A stretch of 64,000 nt of DNA from Pseudorhodobacter ferrugineus DSM 5888 (GTDB lineage Bacteria; Pseudomonadota; Alphaproteobacteria; Rhodobacterales; Rhodobacteraceae): NCBI RefSeq assembly GCF_000420745.1, contig NZ_ATVN01000017.1, positions 1-64,000 on the forward strand, read 5' to 3'. Shown in pieces: positions 31,591 to 43,024 of the stretch (position 1 is the first letter of the stretch; every line of letters starts with the position of its first letter). Made by a program: the position numbers and the translations under genes. Below the pieces are notes generated by a model that saw only the letters and a list, made by a program, of their open reading frames with translations, was not told the DNA's origin and made no database searches.

Positions 31591-31616
31591 TCGGGGCCGC
31601 AAAGGCGCGGCCCCGA
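31591..31616 (-). promoter_or_regulatory. Intercistronic hairpin between nirS and nirE
   Basis: TCGGGGCCGC and its perfect complement (10-bp stem, 6-nt loop) lie between the nirS stop and the nirE start. It is not followed by a U-run on the minus strand. Such a GC-rich stem probably stabilises the nirS mRNA 3' end or attenuates transcription into the d1 genes, allowing much more NirS than biosynthetic enzymes. That is inference. Confidence 0.6.
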
Positions 31617-31626
31617 AACCGTTGGC

Positions 31627-33463
<1,837 letters not shown>

Positions 33464-33519
33464 GGCAATGCGGCGACAGCTTTGGCAGGGTCGCGCAATC
33501 ACGGTGCAAAGGCGTCTCC

Positions 33520-35547
33520 ATGCGATTTTTCTTCGGTTCCCTAGCTGCCTTTGGGCTGCTCTTGGCAAGTTTTGGACACTTGGCTTTGGCAGAACCGCTT
33601 GGCCCCGAATCGTTGCGCCCGACCGCACCTGATAGTGCCTTGGCTGCCCGACTTTTGGGTGTTGGCGGTCCGGTTCAGATTGCCCGCCAAGATGGCGGTG
33701 TGCCGGGGTGGACCATTCGGGGCGATGGGCGCATTGTTGGCTATATCGGCTCTACTTGGGAAATTGCGGGCTCTGTCGGGTATTCGGGCCGCCCCTTGGA
33801 CGTGCTGGTAGCCTTGTCACCTGACGCGGTGATCCGTGGTGCGCAATTGGTCCAGCATAATGAACCTGTGCTGACTCTTGGGATTTCTGACAGCGATATC
33901 GCGGACTATGTCAGTGGTTTTGCGGGCCAAGACCTTGGCGCGTCTGTGCAAACCCGCCAAGACCTGCCCGATGTTATTTCCCGCGCGACCGTATCCACAG
34001 GGGTGATCCGTGACGGCATCATGCGCAGTGCGCGCACCCTTGCCATTGGTCGCGGCTTGATCACCGCAGCGGGCGGCATTGACCGGATCAGCTTTGCCCC
34101 GCAAACATGGCCCGACCTTCTTGCGACGGGTGCCTTGGTCGAAACGCGGGTCTCCATGACCAGCGCCGCCACAGCCCTCAGCGGTTCCACCCCGTCAATC
34201 ACACCGGGCGAGGGTGATTTTTTGCGGATGTGGGTTGGTCTGGCTGATCCACCCAGCATTGGCCAATCACTTTTGGGCCAACAAACCTATACCGCCGCAG
34301 TCGGCAATCTTGGTCCAGGTGAGACGGCTTTGCTGGTCATCTCGTCTGGGCTGTGGTCGCATCGCGGCACCGATTGGCGCAAAACGGGGGTGTTTGACCG
34401 ACTTACGATCACCCAAAACGACACCATCATCCAACCGGGCGCTGACAGCTATCAAATGGTAAAACGCTTGCGCATTGATGGCGCGCCGGATGTAAAAGAA
34501 ATCAGCCTGTTTCGCCTGCCCAACACCATAGATCCGCTTGCGCCGTTTCAGATTACCGTTACGGCAACCCGTCCAACGGCAACCACGCCAGTTACCCTGA
34601 CCATCCCCGTTGATTACCGTTTGCCCGATGCTTATCGCCTTGCGCCGCCCCCTTTGGACGTGCCGCTATGGCAAAGCATCTGGGCGGCAAAAAAGGTGGA
34701 AACGGGCATCGTGATTGTGATGCTGTCGGTCCTAACCCTGATCCTGTTCGCGCAGGAATGGATTACCAAGCGGCCAAAACTGTGGCGTATCGGCCGGATC
34801 ACGTTCCTTGCCACAACGCTTTTTGTTCTGGGCTGGGGCCTGAACGGCCAGCTTTCGGTGGTGCAGGTTGTGGCCTTTCTCCACTCACTTTTGAACGGGT
34901 TTCGCTGGGAAACCTTTTTGATTGACCCCGTGATTTTCCTGCTTTGGAGCTTTACCGCGCTTGGTCTTTTGTTTTGGGGGCGGGGGGTTTATTGCGGCTG
35001 GCTTTGCCCCTTTGGTGCGCTGCAAGAGCTGACAAACACCGCAGCCCAAGCGCTTGGCATCCGCCAAATAGCCGTGCCGCAGGCGTTGCATGAACGGCTT
35101 TGGGCGATCAAATACACCGCCTTTGTCGGTATCATCGCCCTGTCGTTCTATTCCATGCATGACGCGTTGATCGCGGCCGAGTTCGAGCCGTTCAAAACCG
35201 CAATTTCCCTGCGCATGATCCGCGCTTGGCCGTTTCTTGTGTTCGTTGGTGCCATCCTGTTTGCAGGGTTGTTCATCGAGCGGTTCTATTGCCGCTACCT
35301 TTGCCCTTTGGGCGCAGGGATGGCGATTCCGGCCAAGCTTAAGGTATTCGACTGGCTGAAACGCCGCCCCCAATGCGGCCGCGAATGCAGGCTGTGCGAA
35401 ACCAAATGCACGGTTGGCGCGATTGATCCATTGGGCCGTATCAATGCCAATGAATGCGTTTTGTGCCTGCGCTGCCAGATCATCATGAACGACCCCCACA
35501 CCTGCCCCGTCCTGAAACGCCGAAGCCGGACAGGGGATGCCGCATGA
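33520..35547 (+). CDS. nirI: NirI, NosR/NirI-type membrane flavo-Fe-S protein
   Basis: 675 residues. Signal peptide (1-24), periplasmic FMN-binding domain with an ApbE-type flavinylation motif (DVISRATVST, Thr157 the likely FMN attachment site), then about five membrane helices from residue ~380. Two C-terminal ferredoxin-type Cys clusters follow (CRLCETKCTVGAIDP and CVLCLRCQIIMNDPHTC), with CGWLCPF and YCRYLCPLG loops between helices. NirI is needed for nirS expression in Paracoccus and resembles the NosR electron-transfer protein. The flavinyl transferase gene follows immediately, matching that need. Ends overlapping the region before nirX. Confidence 0.92.
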   Translation: MRFFFGSLAAFGLLLASFGHLALAEPLGPESLRPTAPDSALAARLLGVGGPVQIARQDGGVPGWTIRGDGRIVGYIGSTWEIAGSVGYSGRPLDVLVALSPDAVIRGAQLVQHNEPVLTLGISDSDIADYVSGFAGQDLGASVQTRQDLPDVISRATVSTGVIRDGIMRSARTLAIGRGLITAAGGIDRISFAPQTWPDLLATGALVETRVSMTSAATALSGSTPSITPGEGDFLRMWVGLADPPSIGQSLLGQQTYTAAVGNLGPGETALLVISSGLWSHRGTDWRKTGVFDRLTITQNDTIIQPGADSYQMVKRLRIDGAPDVKEISLFRLPNTIDPLAPFQITVTATRPTATTPVTLTIPVDYRLPDAYRLAPPPLDVPLWQSIWAAKKVETGIVIVMLSVLTLILFAQEWITKRPKLWRIGRITFLATTLFVLGWGLNGQLSVVQVVAFLHSLLNGFRWETFLIDPVIFLLWSFTALGLLFWGRGVYCGWLCPFGALQELTNTAAQALGIRQIAVPQALHERLWAIKYTAFVGIIALSFYSMHDALIAAEFEPFKTAISLRMIRAWPFLVFVGAILFAGLFIERFYCRYLCPLGAGMAIPAKLKVFDWLKRRPQCGRECRLCETKCTVGAIDPLGRINANECVLCLRCQIIMNDPHTCPVLKRRSRTGDAA

Positions 35548-35563
35548 CCAAGGAGCCTATTTT

Positions 35564-36430
35564 ATGAACCGCCGCCGTTTCCTGACCATCACCGCCGCCG
35601 CTTTGTGCGCAACCCCTGCTGCGGCCAACCCCGCCACATGGGCAGGCCGCGCCCTTGGGGCCGATGCAAGCATTGCGATTGCTGGCCTGCCCGACAAACG
35701 CGCGGCCCTTTTATGGCCAAAGATCGAGGCGTTGATCGAACAGATCGAGGCTGATTTTTCGCTTTACCGCACCTCAACCTTGACGCGCCTGAACCAGACG
35801 GGGTTTATCGCCAACCCGACCCGCGCGTTGCAAAACATGATGGCGGTCAGTGACCGCGTGCACAAGGCGACGGGCGGCGTGTTTGATCCGTCGATCCAGC
35901 CAGTGTGGCTGGCAACCGCCCAAGGCGGCGACCTGACCGCCGCGCGCCAGAATATCGGCTGGCCACGGGTGCAATGGTCCGAAACAGACATTAAACTTGA
36001 AACCGATATGGCGCTTACCTTTAACGGCGTTGCGCAGGGTTTTGCAGCTGATGTCGTCGCCGAATACCTATATGGCAAAGGGTTTCAAAACGTCTTGGTC
36101 GATATGGGCGAGGTGATGGCCCTTGGCCATAGCGGCACCGACCCGTGGCGCGCAGGCATTGCAGGCCCTGATGGCACACTACTGGCCGAGGCATCGCTGC
36201 AAAACCGTGCGCTTGCCACCTCGTCCCCGCGTGGCACAATTATTGGCGCCGATGCACCGCATATTCTGAGCCCCAATGGCAGCGCGCCGCTTTGGGCGAC
36301 TGTGGCGGTCTCGGGTCCATCCGCCGCCGTTGCCGATGCTTTGTCCACCGCGTTTTGCCTGATGGACCGCGCGGCGATTGATGCAGCGCTGACCCATTTC
36401 CCCAACACCCGGCTCGAACATATTTCCTGA
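35564..36430 (+). CDS. nirX: NirX, ApbE-type FAD:protein FMN transferase
   Basis: 288 residues from the ATG at 35564 (MNRRRFLTIT, with an AAGGAG ribosome site); RRRFL is a twin-arginine-like signal. The ApbE fold shows DFSLYRTSTLTRLNQ, TGGVFDPSIQPVW (metal/flavin loop), FNGVAQGFAADVVAEYL and VDMGEVMALG. It transfers FMN from FAD to a threonine of a target protein, most probably NirI encoded 17 bp upstream. Paracoccus nirX next to nirI supports the name. The longer frame from 35537 adds no homology. Confidence 0.88.
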   Translation: MNRRRFLTITAAALCATPAAANPATWAGRALGADASIAIAGLPDKRAALLWPKIEALIEQIEADFSLYRTSTLTRLNQTGFIANPTRALQNMMAVSDRVHKATGGVFDPSIQPVWLATAQGGDLTAARQNIGWPRVQWSETDIKLETDMALTFNGVAQGFAADVVAEYLYGKGFQNVLVDMGEVMALGHSGTDPWRAGIAGPDGTLLAEASLQNRALATSSPRGTIIGADAPHILSPNGSAPLWATVAVSGPSAAVADALSTAFCLMDRAAIDAALTHFPNTRLEHIS

Positions 36431-36446
36431 CCAATGCGCTTGGCAG

Positions 36447-36460
36447 TTGACTTTGGTTAA
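36447..36460 (+). promoter_or_regulatory. NNR/DNR box upstream of norC
   Basis: TTGACTTTGGTTAA lies 101 bp before norC and differs from the nirS/nirI box by one base. It marks the nor operon as part of the same NO-responsive regulon. Confidence 0.8.
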
Positions 36461-36560
36461 GGCGCCGCCCGCCGCCGCCGTTCACAGATCAGTTACCATC
36501 AACGGCCCCGAACATGCCCCGCGCATTGGTCGGGCACAGCTCCGAAAAGGGGAATGCGCA

Positions 36561-37013
36561 ATGCGCGAAGTCATGACCAAGAGCATGGCCCGCAATATCT
36601 TTTATGGCGGGTCACTGTTCTTTATTCTTATCTTTGTCGGCCTGTCATGGGACAGCCACCGATACATCGTCAATGAATCCACCAATAAGGAAACGCTGAC
36701 ACCTTCGGTGGTGGCGGGCAAACACCTGTGGGAAAAACACGGCTGCATCAACTGCCACACGATTTTGGGCGAAGGTGCGTATTTCGCGCCGGAACTGGGC
36801 AATGTCATGACCCGCTGGGGCGTCAATGGTGATGCCGAGGGCGGATTTGACATGTTGAAAGGCTGGATGGATGCCATGCCCACAGGCATCGAAGGCCGCC
36901 GTCAAATGCCGAACTTCAACCTTACGGATGATGAATACCGCGAATTGTCCGATTTCTTGCAGTGGACCAATACGATCAACACCCAGGGCTGGCCGCCCAA
37001 TGATGCGGGTTAA
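36561..37013 (+). CDS. norC: NorC, nitric oxide reductase cytochrome c subunit
   Basis: 150 residues from the ATG at 36561 (MREVMTKSMARN) after an AAGGGGA ribosome site. An N-terminal uncleaved membrane helix (~15-34) anchors a periplasmic cytochrome c domain with the heme motif CINCHTILGEGAYFAPEL and a Met axial ligand candidate in RRQMPNFNLTD. It donates electrons to NorB. The nor operon continues with norB 11 bp later. Confidence 0.94.
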   Translation: MREVMTKSMARNIFYGGSLFFILIFVGLSWDSHRYIVNESTNKETLTPSVVAGKHLWEKHGCINCHTILGEGAYFAPELGNVMTRWGVNGDAEGGFDMLKGWMDAMPTGIEGRRQMPNFNLTDDEYRELSDFLQWTNTINTQGWPPNDAG

Positions 37014-37024
37014 GGAGATCTGAC

Positions 37025-38422
37025 ATGAAATATCAAACTCAAAAGATCGCTCTGGTCTATTTCGTCGTGGCAATGGCTTTGTTTGCCGTACAAGTCTCAC
37101 TTGGCCTGCTTATGGGCTATGTCTATGTGGACGGCAATTTCCTTGTCGACCTCATGCCCTTCAATATCTTGCGGATGCTGCACACAAACAGCCTTATTGT
37201 CTGGTTGCTTTTGGGCTTTTTCGGGGCTGCCTATTACCTGATCCCCGAAGAATCCGAACGTGAGATCCACTCAACCAAACTGGCCTATCTCCAGCTCGCT
37301 ATTCTGGTGCTGGGGACAGCGGGTGTGGTTGTGACCTATACGTTCAACCTGTTTGAAGGAAACTTCTTTCTGGGAAAAGAAGGCCGCGAGTTTTTGGAAC
37401 AACCCCGCTGGGTTAAGGCCGGTATCGTTGTTGCAGCGCTCATCTTTCTTTACAATATCAGCATGACTGTGCTGGCAGGCAAGAAAACAGCAATCTCGAA
37501 TATCCTTTTGCTCGGGCTTTGGTTACTGGCGCTGCTGTTCCTCTTTGCCTTCGTCAACCCGGCAAACCTTGCGCTTGACAAGATGTACTGGTGGTTCGTG
37601 ATCCACCTGTGGGTTGAAGGTGTTTGGGAATTGGTTTTGGCCGCCATTCTGGCCTTCCTGATGCTGAAGCTGACGGGTGTGGACCGCGAGGTCGTTGAAA
37701 AGTGGCTTTACGTCATCGTCGCCACAGCGCTGTTTTCCGGCATCTTGGGCACTGGCCACCACTTCTTGTGGATCGGCACCCCGGGTTACTGGCAGTGGAT
37801 CGGTTCCGTGTTCTCGACACTTGAGATTGTGCCGTTCTTTGCGATGATGGCGTTCGCCTTTATCATGGTCTGGAAAGGCCGTCGTGACCACCCGAACAAG
37901 GCCGCCTTGCTGTGGGCGCTTGGCTGTGCGGTGCTGGCATTCTTTGGCGCAGGTGTTTGGGGCTTTTTGCACACGCTGCACGGGGTAAACTACTATACCC
38001 ACGGCACGCAAATCACGGCAGCGCATGGTCACCTTGCTTTCTACGGTGCCTATGTCTGCATCAACCTTGCCATCATCAGCTATGCCATGCCGGTGCTGTT
38101 GGGGCGTGACCCCTATAACCAAGTGCTGAACATGGCCTCGTTCTGGCTGATGTCGGGCGGCATGGTGTTCATGACCTTTACGCTGACCTTTGCCGGTACG
38201 GTGCAAACCCACCTGCAACGCGTGATGGGCATGGGCTTTATGGAGGTACAAGACCAGCTTTGGATCTTCTATGCCATGCGCTTTGGCTCGGGTGTTGCGG
38301 TTGTGCTTGGTGCTCTTCTGTTCATCTACTCCATCCTGGTCCCACGTGGCGAAATCGTGAAGCCTGGCCCGGTTGAGCGTGACCGTCTGACACGCGACGC
38401 AGACCACGTAGTAGCGGAGTGA
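37025..38422 (+). CDS. norB: NorB, nitric oxide reductase catalytic subunit
   Basis: 465 residues, about 12 membrane helices, heme-copper oxidase fold adapted for NO. Histidine ligands are visible in RMLHTNSLIVWLLL (heme b), VIHLWVEGVWELVL (FeB/heme His and the conserved Glu pair), HHFLWIGTPGYWQWIGSVFS (FeB His pair) and HGHLAFYGAYV (proximal His region). Reduces two NO to N2O with electrons from NorC; cNorB type since NorC is a separate subunit. It overlaps norQ by TGATG. Confidence 0.95.
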   Translation: MKYQTQKIALVYFVVAMALFAVQVSLGLLMGYVYVDGNFLVDLMPFNILRMLHTNSLIVWLLLGFFGAAYYLIPEESEREIHSTKLAYLQLAILVLGTAGVVVTYTFNLFEGNFFLGKEGREFLEQPRWVKAGIVVAALIFLYNISMTVLAGKKTAISNILLLGLWLLALLFLFAFVNPANLALDKMYWWFVIHLWVEGVWELVLAAILAFLMLKLTGVDREVVEKWLYVIVATALFSGILGTGHHFLWIGTPGYWQWIGSVFSTLEIVPFFAMMAFAFIMVWKGRRDHPNKAALLWALGCAVLAFFGAGVWGFLHTLHGVNYYTHGTQITAAHGHLAFYGAYVCINLAIISYAMPVLLGRDPYNQVLNMASFWLMSGGMVFMTFTLTFAGTVQTHLQRVMGMGFMEVQDQLWIFYAMRFGSGVAVVLGALLFIYSILVPRGEIVKPGPVERDRLTRDADHVVAE

Positions 38423-39234
38423 TGCAGATGGATGGATCCCTGAACCTGAAGGGGGCGGCAAATGCCCCCTTCTACCTGCCCCAAGCCGATGAAATTTCGG
38501 TGTTTCAGGCAGCCTATGACAACCAACTGCCCGTCTTGCTCAAAGGCCCCACAGGCTGCGGCAAAACCCGCTTTGTCGCCCATATGGCCGCAAAACTTGG
38601 CCGCCCGCTGTATACCGTGGCTTGCCATGATGACCTGTCCGCCGCTGACCTGATCGGCCGCTATTTGCTGAAAGGCGGCGAAACCCTATGGGTTGATGGC
38701 CCCTTGACCCGCGCCGTGCGCGAAGGGGCGATTTGCTATCTGGATGAAGTGGTCGAGGCGCGCAAAGACGTGACCGTCGTACTGCACCCGCTGACTGATG
38801 ATCGGCGTATCCTGCCCATCGACCGCACGGGCGAGGAGCTGGAGGCGACCCCCGGCTTCATGCTCGTGGCGTCCTATAACCCCGGTTATCAGAACATCCT
38901 GAAAACCCTGAAACCTTCGACACGTCAGCGATTTGTGTCGATGGAATTCACCTTCCCGAAACCGGAACATGAAATCCCGGTCGTGGTACGCGAATCCGGT
39001 CTGGATGAGGCGCGGGTGAAACCGCTGGTTCGGCTTGCCAACAAGCTGCGCGACCTCAAAGGGCAGGATCTTGAAGAAGGCGTTTCAACCCGCCTTGTCG
39101 TCTATGCCGCGACCCTGATCCGTCAGGGGATGCCGGTTGAACGTGCCATTTTGGCCGCGATGATCGAACCCCTGACCGACGACCGCGACACCAAACGCGG
39201 GCTCCTCGATCTTGTCACTGCTGTTTTCGGGTGA
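38422..39234 (+). CDS. norQ: NorQ, MoxR-type AAA+ ATPase
   Basis: 270 residues (ATG 38422; ATG 38428 is an alternative with better ribosome spacing). Walker A GPTGCGKT near residue 40, Walker B ICYLDEVVEARKDV, sensor 1 region MLVASYNPGY and an arginine-rich sensor 2. The CbbQ/NirQ/NorQ family pairs with a von Willebrand partner (NorD, next gene) to insert the non-heme FeB into NorB. A cytoplasmic protein. Confidence 0.92.
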   Translation: MQMDGSLNLKGAANAPFYLPQADEISVFQAAYDNQLPVLLKGPTGCGKTRFVAHMAAKLGRPLYTVACHDDLSAADLIGRYLLKGGETLWVDGPLTRAVREGAICYLDEVVEARKDVTVVLHPLTDDRRILPIDRTGEELEATPGFMLVASYNPGYQNILKTLKPSTRQRFVSMEFTFPKPEHEIPVVVRESGLDEARVKPLVRLANKLRDLKGQDLEEGVSTRLVVYAATLIRQGMPVERAILAAMIEPLTDDRDTKRGLLDLVTAVFG

Positions 39235-39241
39235 GGCCAGC

Positions 39242-41158
39242 ATGACAAAAATCGAAATCGAGCCATGGGAACCCGAAGAAACAATCGGCAAACTGTGGCA
39301 CGAACTCGCCAGCCGTCTGGATGCACCAAGCAGCCACGACGGAGCCCGTGTCAACCTGAGTGAGGTTGGCGGACGGTTGGCAGTGCTTTTTCGGGGTCTC
39401 GGTGGCAACCCCGCCATCGAGATCAAAGCGGTGGGCGAGGAGATGTCCCGCCACCGTCTGTCCTTCCTGCGCAAACTCGGTACCGCCGAAGAACGCACGC
39501 CCCGCGCCTCATTTGATGGTGAAAGCCTGCGTTTGCCCGAAAGCCTTGCGGTATTTCCGGCGCGCGAGGCGAACGCAGCCCTCTACCTGTGGCTGACGGC
39601 CTGCGCCGCCCATGCCGATTTGACAAAGATGCCCAGCACCGATGACCCGATGCGCGCTGATCTTGCCGCTATCGCCGCCGCCGAAACTATGGTCCGCAAC
39701 ACCCTGTTGCATGCCCCCGGCTTTGCCGCCCTATACCGCGATCTGTGTGCGGCAACCCTTGCCTTGCGCCCCCGCCCCGCCCTGCCCGCCGCCGAGAGCG
39801 CCATCGAGGCCCGTATCCGGCATGCGCTTGGCGATGATACCCACCTGCCTGATTTGCCCGCAACATCTCCGCGCCGCTACAAACCGTTTCGCCCCGTCGC
39901 CTTGTGGCCCGATCTGCGCCATGTGTCGTTTTCGGCCGAAACCCAAGTTGAAACCCGCAGCACAGATGGTCAGGCCGAAGAATCCGAAGGCGCAAAGACC
40001 CACCGCGCCAAACGCAAACGCGCCGATCAGGCCGAACGCAACGACAGCTTTATCCTGCATAAATTCGAGGCAATCCTGTCTTGGGCCGAATTCATCAACC
40101 TGAACCGCCGGGTTGAGGATGATGATGATGACAGCGCCAAAAAGGCCGCCGACGATACCGATGAAATTGGCCTTGGACAAATTTCCAAGGCCCCCGCCAC
40201 CCGCCTGAAACTGCATCTCGATTTGTCGCCCGAAGATGTCGATCGCGAATTGCTTTCCGGCATTTCTACCTATCCTGAATGGGATTGTCGCACGGGGTCT
40301 TACCTGCCTGCTCACACACGCATTTTGTCGTCGCAGGCCACGCCCACTGACCTTTCCCCGTTTCAGGACGACCCCCGCGCGCTGGCCCGTATCCGCGCCG
40401 TCAAGCGCCAGTTCGAGGCTCTGCGTCCCAGCCGAATTTCGACCTCTGGCCACCTTGACGGCGATGAACTTGATACGGACCGAGCTGTGCGCGCGCGGGT
40501 CGATTTTTATGCAACCGGTCAGGGCGATGACCGCATCTGGCGCCAAACCCGCCCGCAAGCACGCAACCTTGCGGTGTCCATTTTGCTGGATGTGTCACGG
40601 TCCACCGAAAGTGCGGTTCCGGGACACGGCCATAACGGCCGCACCGTGATCGGTGTGGAACGCGAGGCCTTGGCCGCCCTTGCATGGGGCCTGAACGCCT
40701 GCGGCGATGATTTCGCGATCCACGCGTTTTCGTCGCTCAAACGCAACCGCGTGTTTGTGCAGGAATGCAAAGGCTTTGCCGAACCGATGGATGAAACCGT
40801 CATCCGCCGCATCGCATCACTGGTCCCTGGCCATTATACCCGCCTTGGTGCAGCCATTCGCCATGTGTCCAAAGGTCTGGAAAGTCAGGCCCGCAAACGG
40901 CGGCTTTTGCTGGTCATCACCGATGGCAAACCCAACGATCTTGACCACTATGAGGGCCGCCACGGTATCGAAGACAGCCGTATGGCCATCCAAGAGGCGC
41001 GCCGCGCAGGCCACGCCGTCTATGGCATAACCGTCGATCGTGACGGCAAAGCGTGGTTCCCGCGCATGTTCGGCCCCGGCGGGTTTTCGGTAATTTCGGA
41101 CCCTGATAAACTGACTCAGGCTTTACCCGAAATTTACCGCCAATTGGTTGGCGCATGA
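39242..41158 (+). CDS. norD: NorD, von Willebrand factor A protein
   Basis: 638 residues from the ATG at 39242. The C-terminal ~200 residues hold a VWA domain with a MIDAS site ([10 protein letters not shown], then later VITDGKPND), followed by [20 protein letters not shown]. The N-terminal two-thirds are helical. NorD forms a complex with NorQ for NorBC activation. The acidic linker [19 protein letters not shown] near residue 300 is unusually charged. The gene overlaps norE by 4 bp. Confidence 0.92.
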   Translation: MTKIEIEPWEPEETIGKLWHELASRLDAPSSHDGARVNLSEVGGRLAVLFRGLGGNPAIEIKAVGEEMSRHRLSFLRKLGTAEERTPRASFDGESLRLPESLAVFPAREANAALYLWLTACAAHADLTKMPSTDDPMRADLAAIAAAETMVRNTLLHAPGFAALYRDLCAATLALRPRPALPAAESAIEARIRHALGDDTHLPDLPATSPRRYKPFRPVALWPDLRHVSFSAETQVETRSTDGQAEESEGAKTHRAKRKRADQAERNDSFILHKFEAILSWAEFINLNRRVEDDDDDSAKKAADDTDEIGLGQISKAPATRLKLHLDLSPEDVDRELLSGISTYPEWDCRTGSYLPAHTRILSSQATPTDLSPFQDDPRALARIRAVKRQFEALRPSRISTSGHLDGDELDTDRAVRARVDFYATGQGDDRIWRQTRPQARNLAVSILLDVSRSTESAVPGHGHNGRTVIGVEREALAALAWGLNACGDDFAIHAFSSLKRNRVFVQECKGFAEPMDETVIRRIASLVPGHYTRLGAAIRHVSKGLESQARKRRLLLVITDGKPNDLDHYEGRHGIEDSRMAIQEARRAGHAVYGITVDRDGKAWFPRMFGPGGFSVISDPDKLTQALPEIYRQLVGA

Positions 41159-41712
41159 CCCAGACGCAAACCGACCAGCCGTTTGACCAATTGCCCGGCG
41201 ATTTGATGATGTGGATCCTGATCGTGTCCGAGCTGTTGGTCTTTGGCGCGGGGCTTTTGGCGTTTATGGCCGTCCGCGTCACCGATCCCGCGGGCTTTGC
41301 CTTGGCCCAAGACCAATTGCACCGCAGTGCGGCGGGCATTAACACTGTTGTCCTCGTCACCTCGGGCTATCTTGCGGCCCGCGCTGTGGGCTATGCCAAT
41401 GCTGGCCGCATTGCCGCCACCCGCTGGGCGCTGCTGGCGGCGGGCGGGTTGGGCATGGTGTTTTTAGGGATTAAATTCACCGAATACGCCGAAAAAGCCG
41501 CCCTTGGCATTCGCCCCGAAACCCACCCCTTCTATACGTTCTATTACCTGTTGACCGGGTTTCACGCCGCCCATGTGATCGCGGGTCTTGTGATATTCGC
41601 TTTGCTCGCCCTGCGACCGACACCCCGCAACCTTCAAGTTGGGGCCGCCTTTTGGCACATGGTTGATCTGGTTTGGGTACTGCTATTCCCCGTCATTTAC
41701 TTGCTGCGATAG
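41155..41712 (+). CDS. norE: NorE, cytochrome oxidase subunit III-like protein
   Basis: 185 residues with five membrane helices of the heme-copper oxidase subunit III family ([20 protein letters not shown], later [18 protein letters not shown] with the conserved His pair, and [18 protein letters not shown]). An accessory subunit of the nor operon that improves NO reductase activity in Paracoccus and Rhodobacter. Starts at the norD stop overlap. Confidence 0.9.
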   Translation: MTQTQTDQPFDQLPGDLMMWILIVSELLVFGAGLLAFMAVRVTDPAGFALAQDQLHRSAAGINTVVLVTSGYLAARAVGYANAGRIAATRWALLAAGGLGMVFLGIKFTEYAEKAALGIRPETHPFYTFYYLLTGFHAAHVIAGLVIFALLALRPTPRNLQVGAAFWHMVDLVWVLLFPVIYLLR

Positions 41713-41719
41713 ATCCGAC

Positions 41720-41998
41720 ATGCAAACCATCACACGGGCATGGCTGATCCTGCTGGCACTTTCCGCCGCCTCAACTGCCGTATCCTTTAACGTCACACTA
41801 CAGCTCCCCGCGCAAATTCCCTTGCTCGGAGGTATAATCATCTTGCTATTGGCATGGGCAAAGGCGCGCATCATCGCCGCTCGCTACCTCGAACTGGCCC
41901 AAGCCCCGGCCTATTTGCGTGGCTTCAGCCTTGTCTTGGCACTGTTTATGCTAACCTTGTTGGGCTTGTATGTGGCCGCAACGCCCTTTTCCGGCTAA
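41720..41998 (+). CDS. norF: NorF-like membrane protein
   Basis: 92 residues from the ATG at 41720, with three membrane helices (about 8-28, 36-54 and 66-88; LLGGIIILLLAWAKARIIAA, LVLALFMLTLLGLYVAA). Length, position after norE and helix pattern match NorF (cytochrome oxidase subunit IV-like). The upstream residues in the open frame overlap norE and are not used. It ends the operon; the next gene is on the other strand. Confidence 0.85.
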   Translation: MQTITRAWLILLALSAASTAVSFNVTLQLPAQIPLLGGIIILLLAWAKARIIAARYLELAQAPAYLRGFSLVLALFMLTLLGLYVAATPFSG

Positions 41999-42010
41999 GC
42001 GACCAACCAC

Positions 42011-42712
42011 TTAAAGCTTATTCCAAGACGTTGCTGGATCTTCCAAAGAAAAGTCTCGCAGCGCGGCGATATCCGAAATCAATGCATGGTTTTGCTGAAT
42101 TTTCACACCATGCTCCCGCAACTTGCCAAAAGCCCGGCTCAGGCTTTCTGGCTTCATTCCCAATCGACCTGCGATCAGCACTTTGTCATAGGGCAGAGTC
42201 ACCTCGCATTCGCCACTTTCGCAGGACGACAGCTCCAACAAAAACTCGGCAACGCGCTGTGCCCCGGTTTGTGCCTTCAAAGCCTCCACTTGGCTGACCA
42301 AAGATTGTAAATGGACAAACGTTGCAGACAACATAGACACGGCAAAATCAGGGTTCTCGCGAATCTGGCGCAAATAGGCCTCTGCCTCGATCCTGATGAC
42401 CTTGCAATCCGTCACCGCCTCTGCCGCGACCGGATAAACATCACTGCGAAAGGCAACCGCTTCACCAAAACTGCGGCCTTTGGTGAACACACCGACCACG
42501 GCCTCGGCCCCATTTGGCGCCACGCGGTACAGCTTTACCCAGCCTTCAACCACAATATAAATCGCCGTTGCCTTTTCGCCCTGCAAAAAAATGCAAGCGC
42601 CGCGATCAAACGGCCTTAACCGAGAGTTTTTCAGCAAAACTTCCAGCGCCTCGGGCGAGGCTCCAGACAACAGAATGGATTTTGCCGCAATTGTCCGATG
42701 TTCCGGTGTCAT
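42011..42712 (-). CDS. Crp/Fnr family regulator (Dnr/NnrR-like)
   Basis: 233 residues: a cNMP-binding-type sensor domain (LRPFDRGACIFLQGEKATAI, EAVVGVFTKGRSFGEAVAFR), a long dimer helix (~125-150), and a C-terminal winged helix (LIAGRLGMKPESLSRAFGKL). It lacks the N-terminal Cys cluster of Fnr, so it is of the Dnr/NnrR type, which detects NO through heme and activates TTGAC-N4-GTTAA promoters. Two such boxes lie in the window. Its own promoter zone carries the palindrome CGACATCTTGTCG at 42734-42746. Which NO-responsive subgroup it belongs to cannot be told by eye. Confidence 0.85.
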   Translation of the reverse strand: MTPEHRTIAAKSILLSGASPEALEVLLKNSRLRPFDRGACIFLQGEKATAIYIVVEGWVKLYRVAPNGAEAVVGVFTKGRSFGEAVAFRSDVYPVAAEAVTDCKVIRIEAEAYLRQIRENPDFAVSMLSATFVHLQSLVSQVEALKAQTGAQRVAEFLLELSSCESGECEVTLPYDKVLIAGRLGMKPESLSRAFGKLREHGVKIQQNHALISDIAALRDFSLEDPATSWNKL

Positions 42713-43024
42713 GTTCGGCCCTTCTCAAAGCTACGACATCTTGTCGCATATCTGGTCAAAGATGCCAATCGGGCGAATCCGATCTGCTGTGAATGCGGCA
42801 GATGAATTTGGGCTGGTTACTTGGTTTAAACCGACAAAACAAACCGGGAAAATAGGGTTCGGCCTGACTAAATTCAGCACGGACCACAACCCCATCCACC
42901 GCCACGCCATTGCGCAGCACCGTGAGCCTGCCGCATTCAGATTTGCGCGACATGTCCGACCGTCCCACAAGCGGACGCGCGAATCGCATTGCATTGGCGG
43001 CATTCGTTGCGCCAATCTCAACAC
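42713..43024. other. Intergenic regulator/LysR region
   Basis: 312 bp. A perfect 13-bp palindrome CGACA-TCT-TGTCG at 42734-42746 lies 22 bp upstream of the Crp/Fnr gene and may be an operator. Otherwise only short frames; the divergent LysR remnant starts at 43025. Confidence 0.5.

Noticed and set aside
37523-38461. 312-codon minus-strand frame opposite norB
   Set aside because: The plus strand is an unmistakable norB with conserved His ligands; the mirror frame is low-complexity His/Gln-rich.
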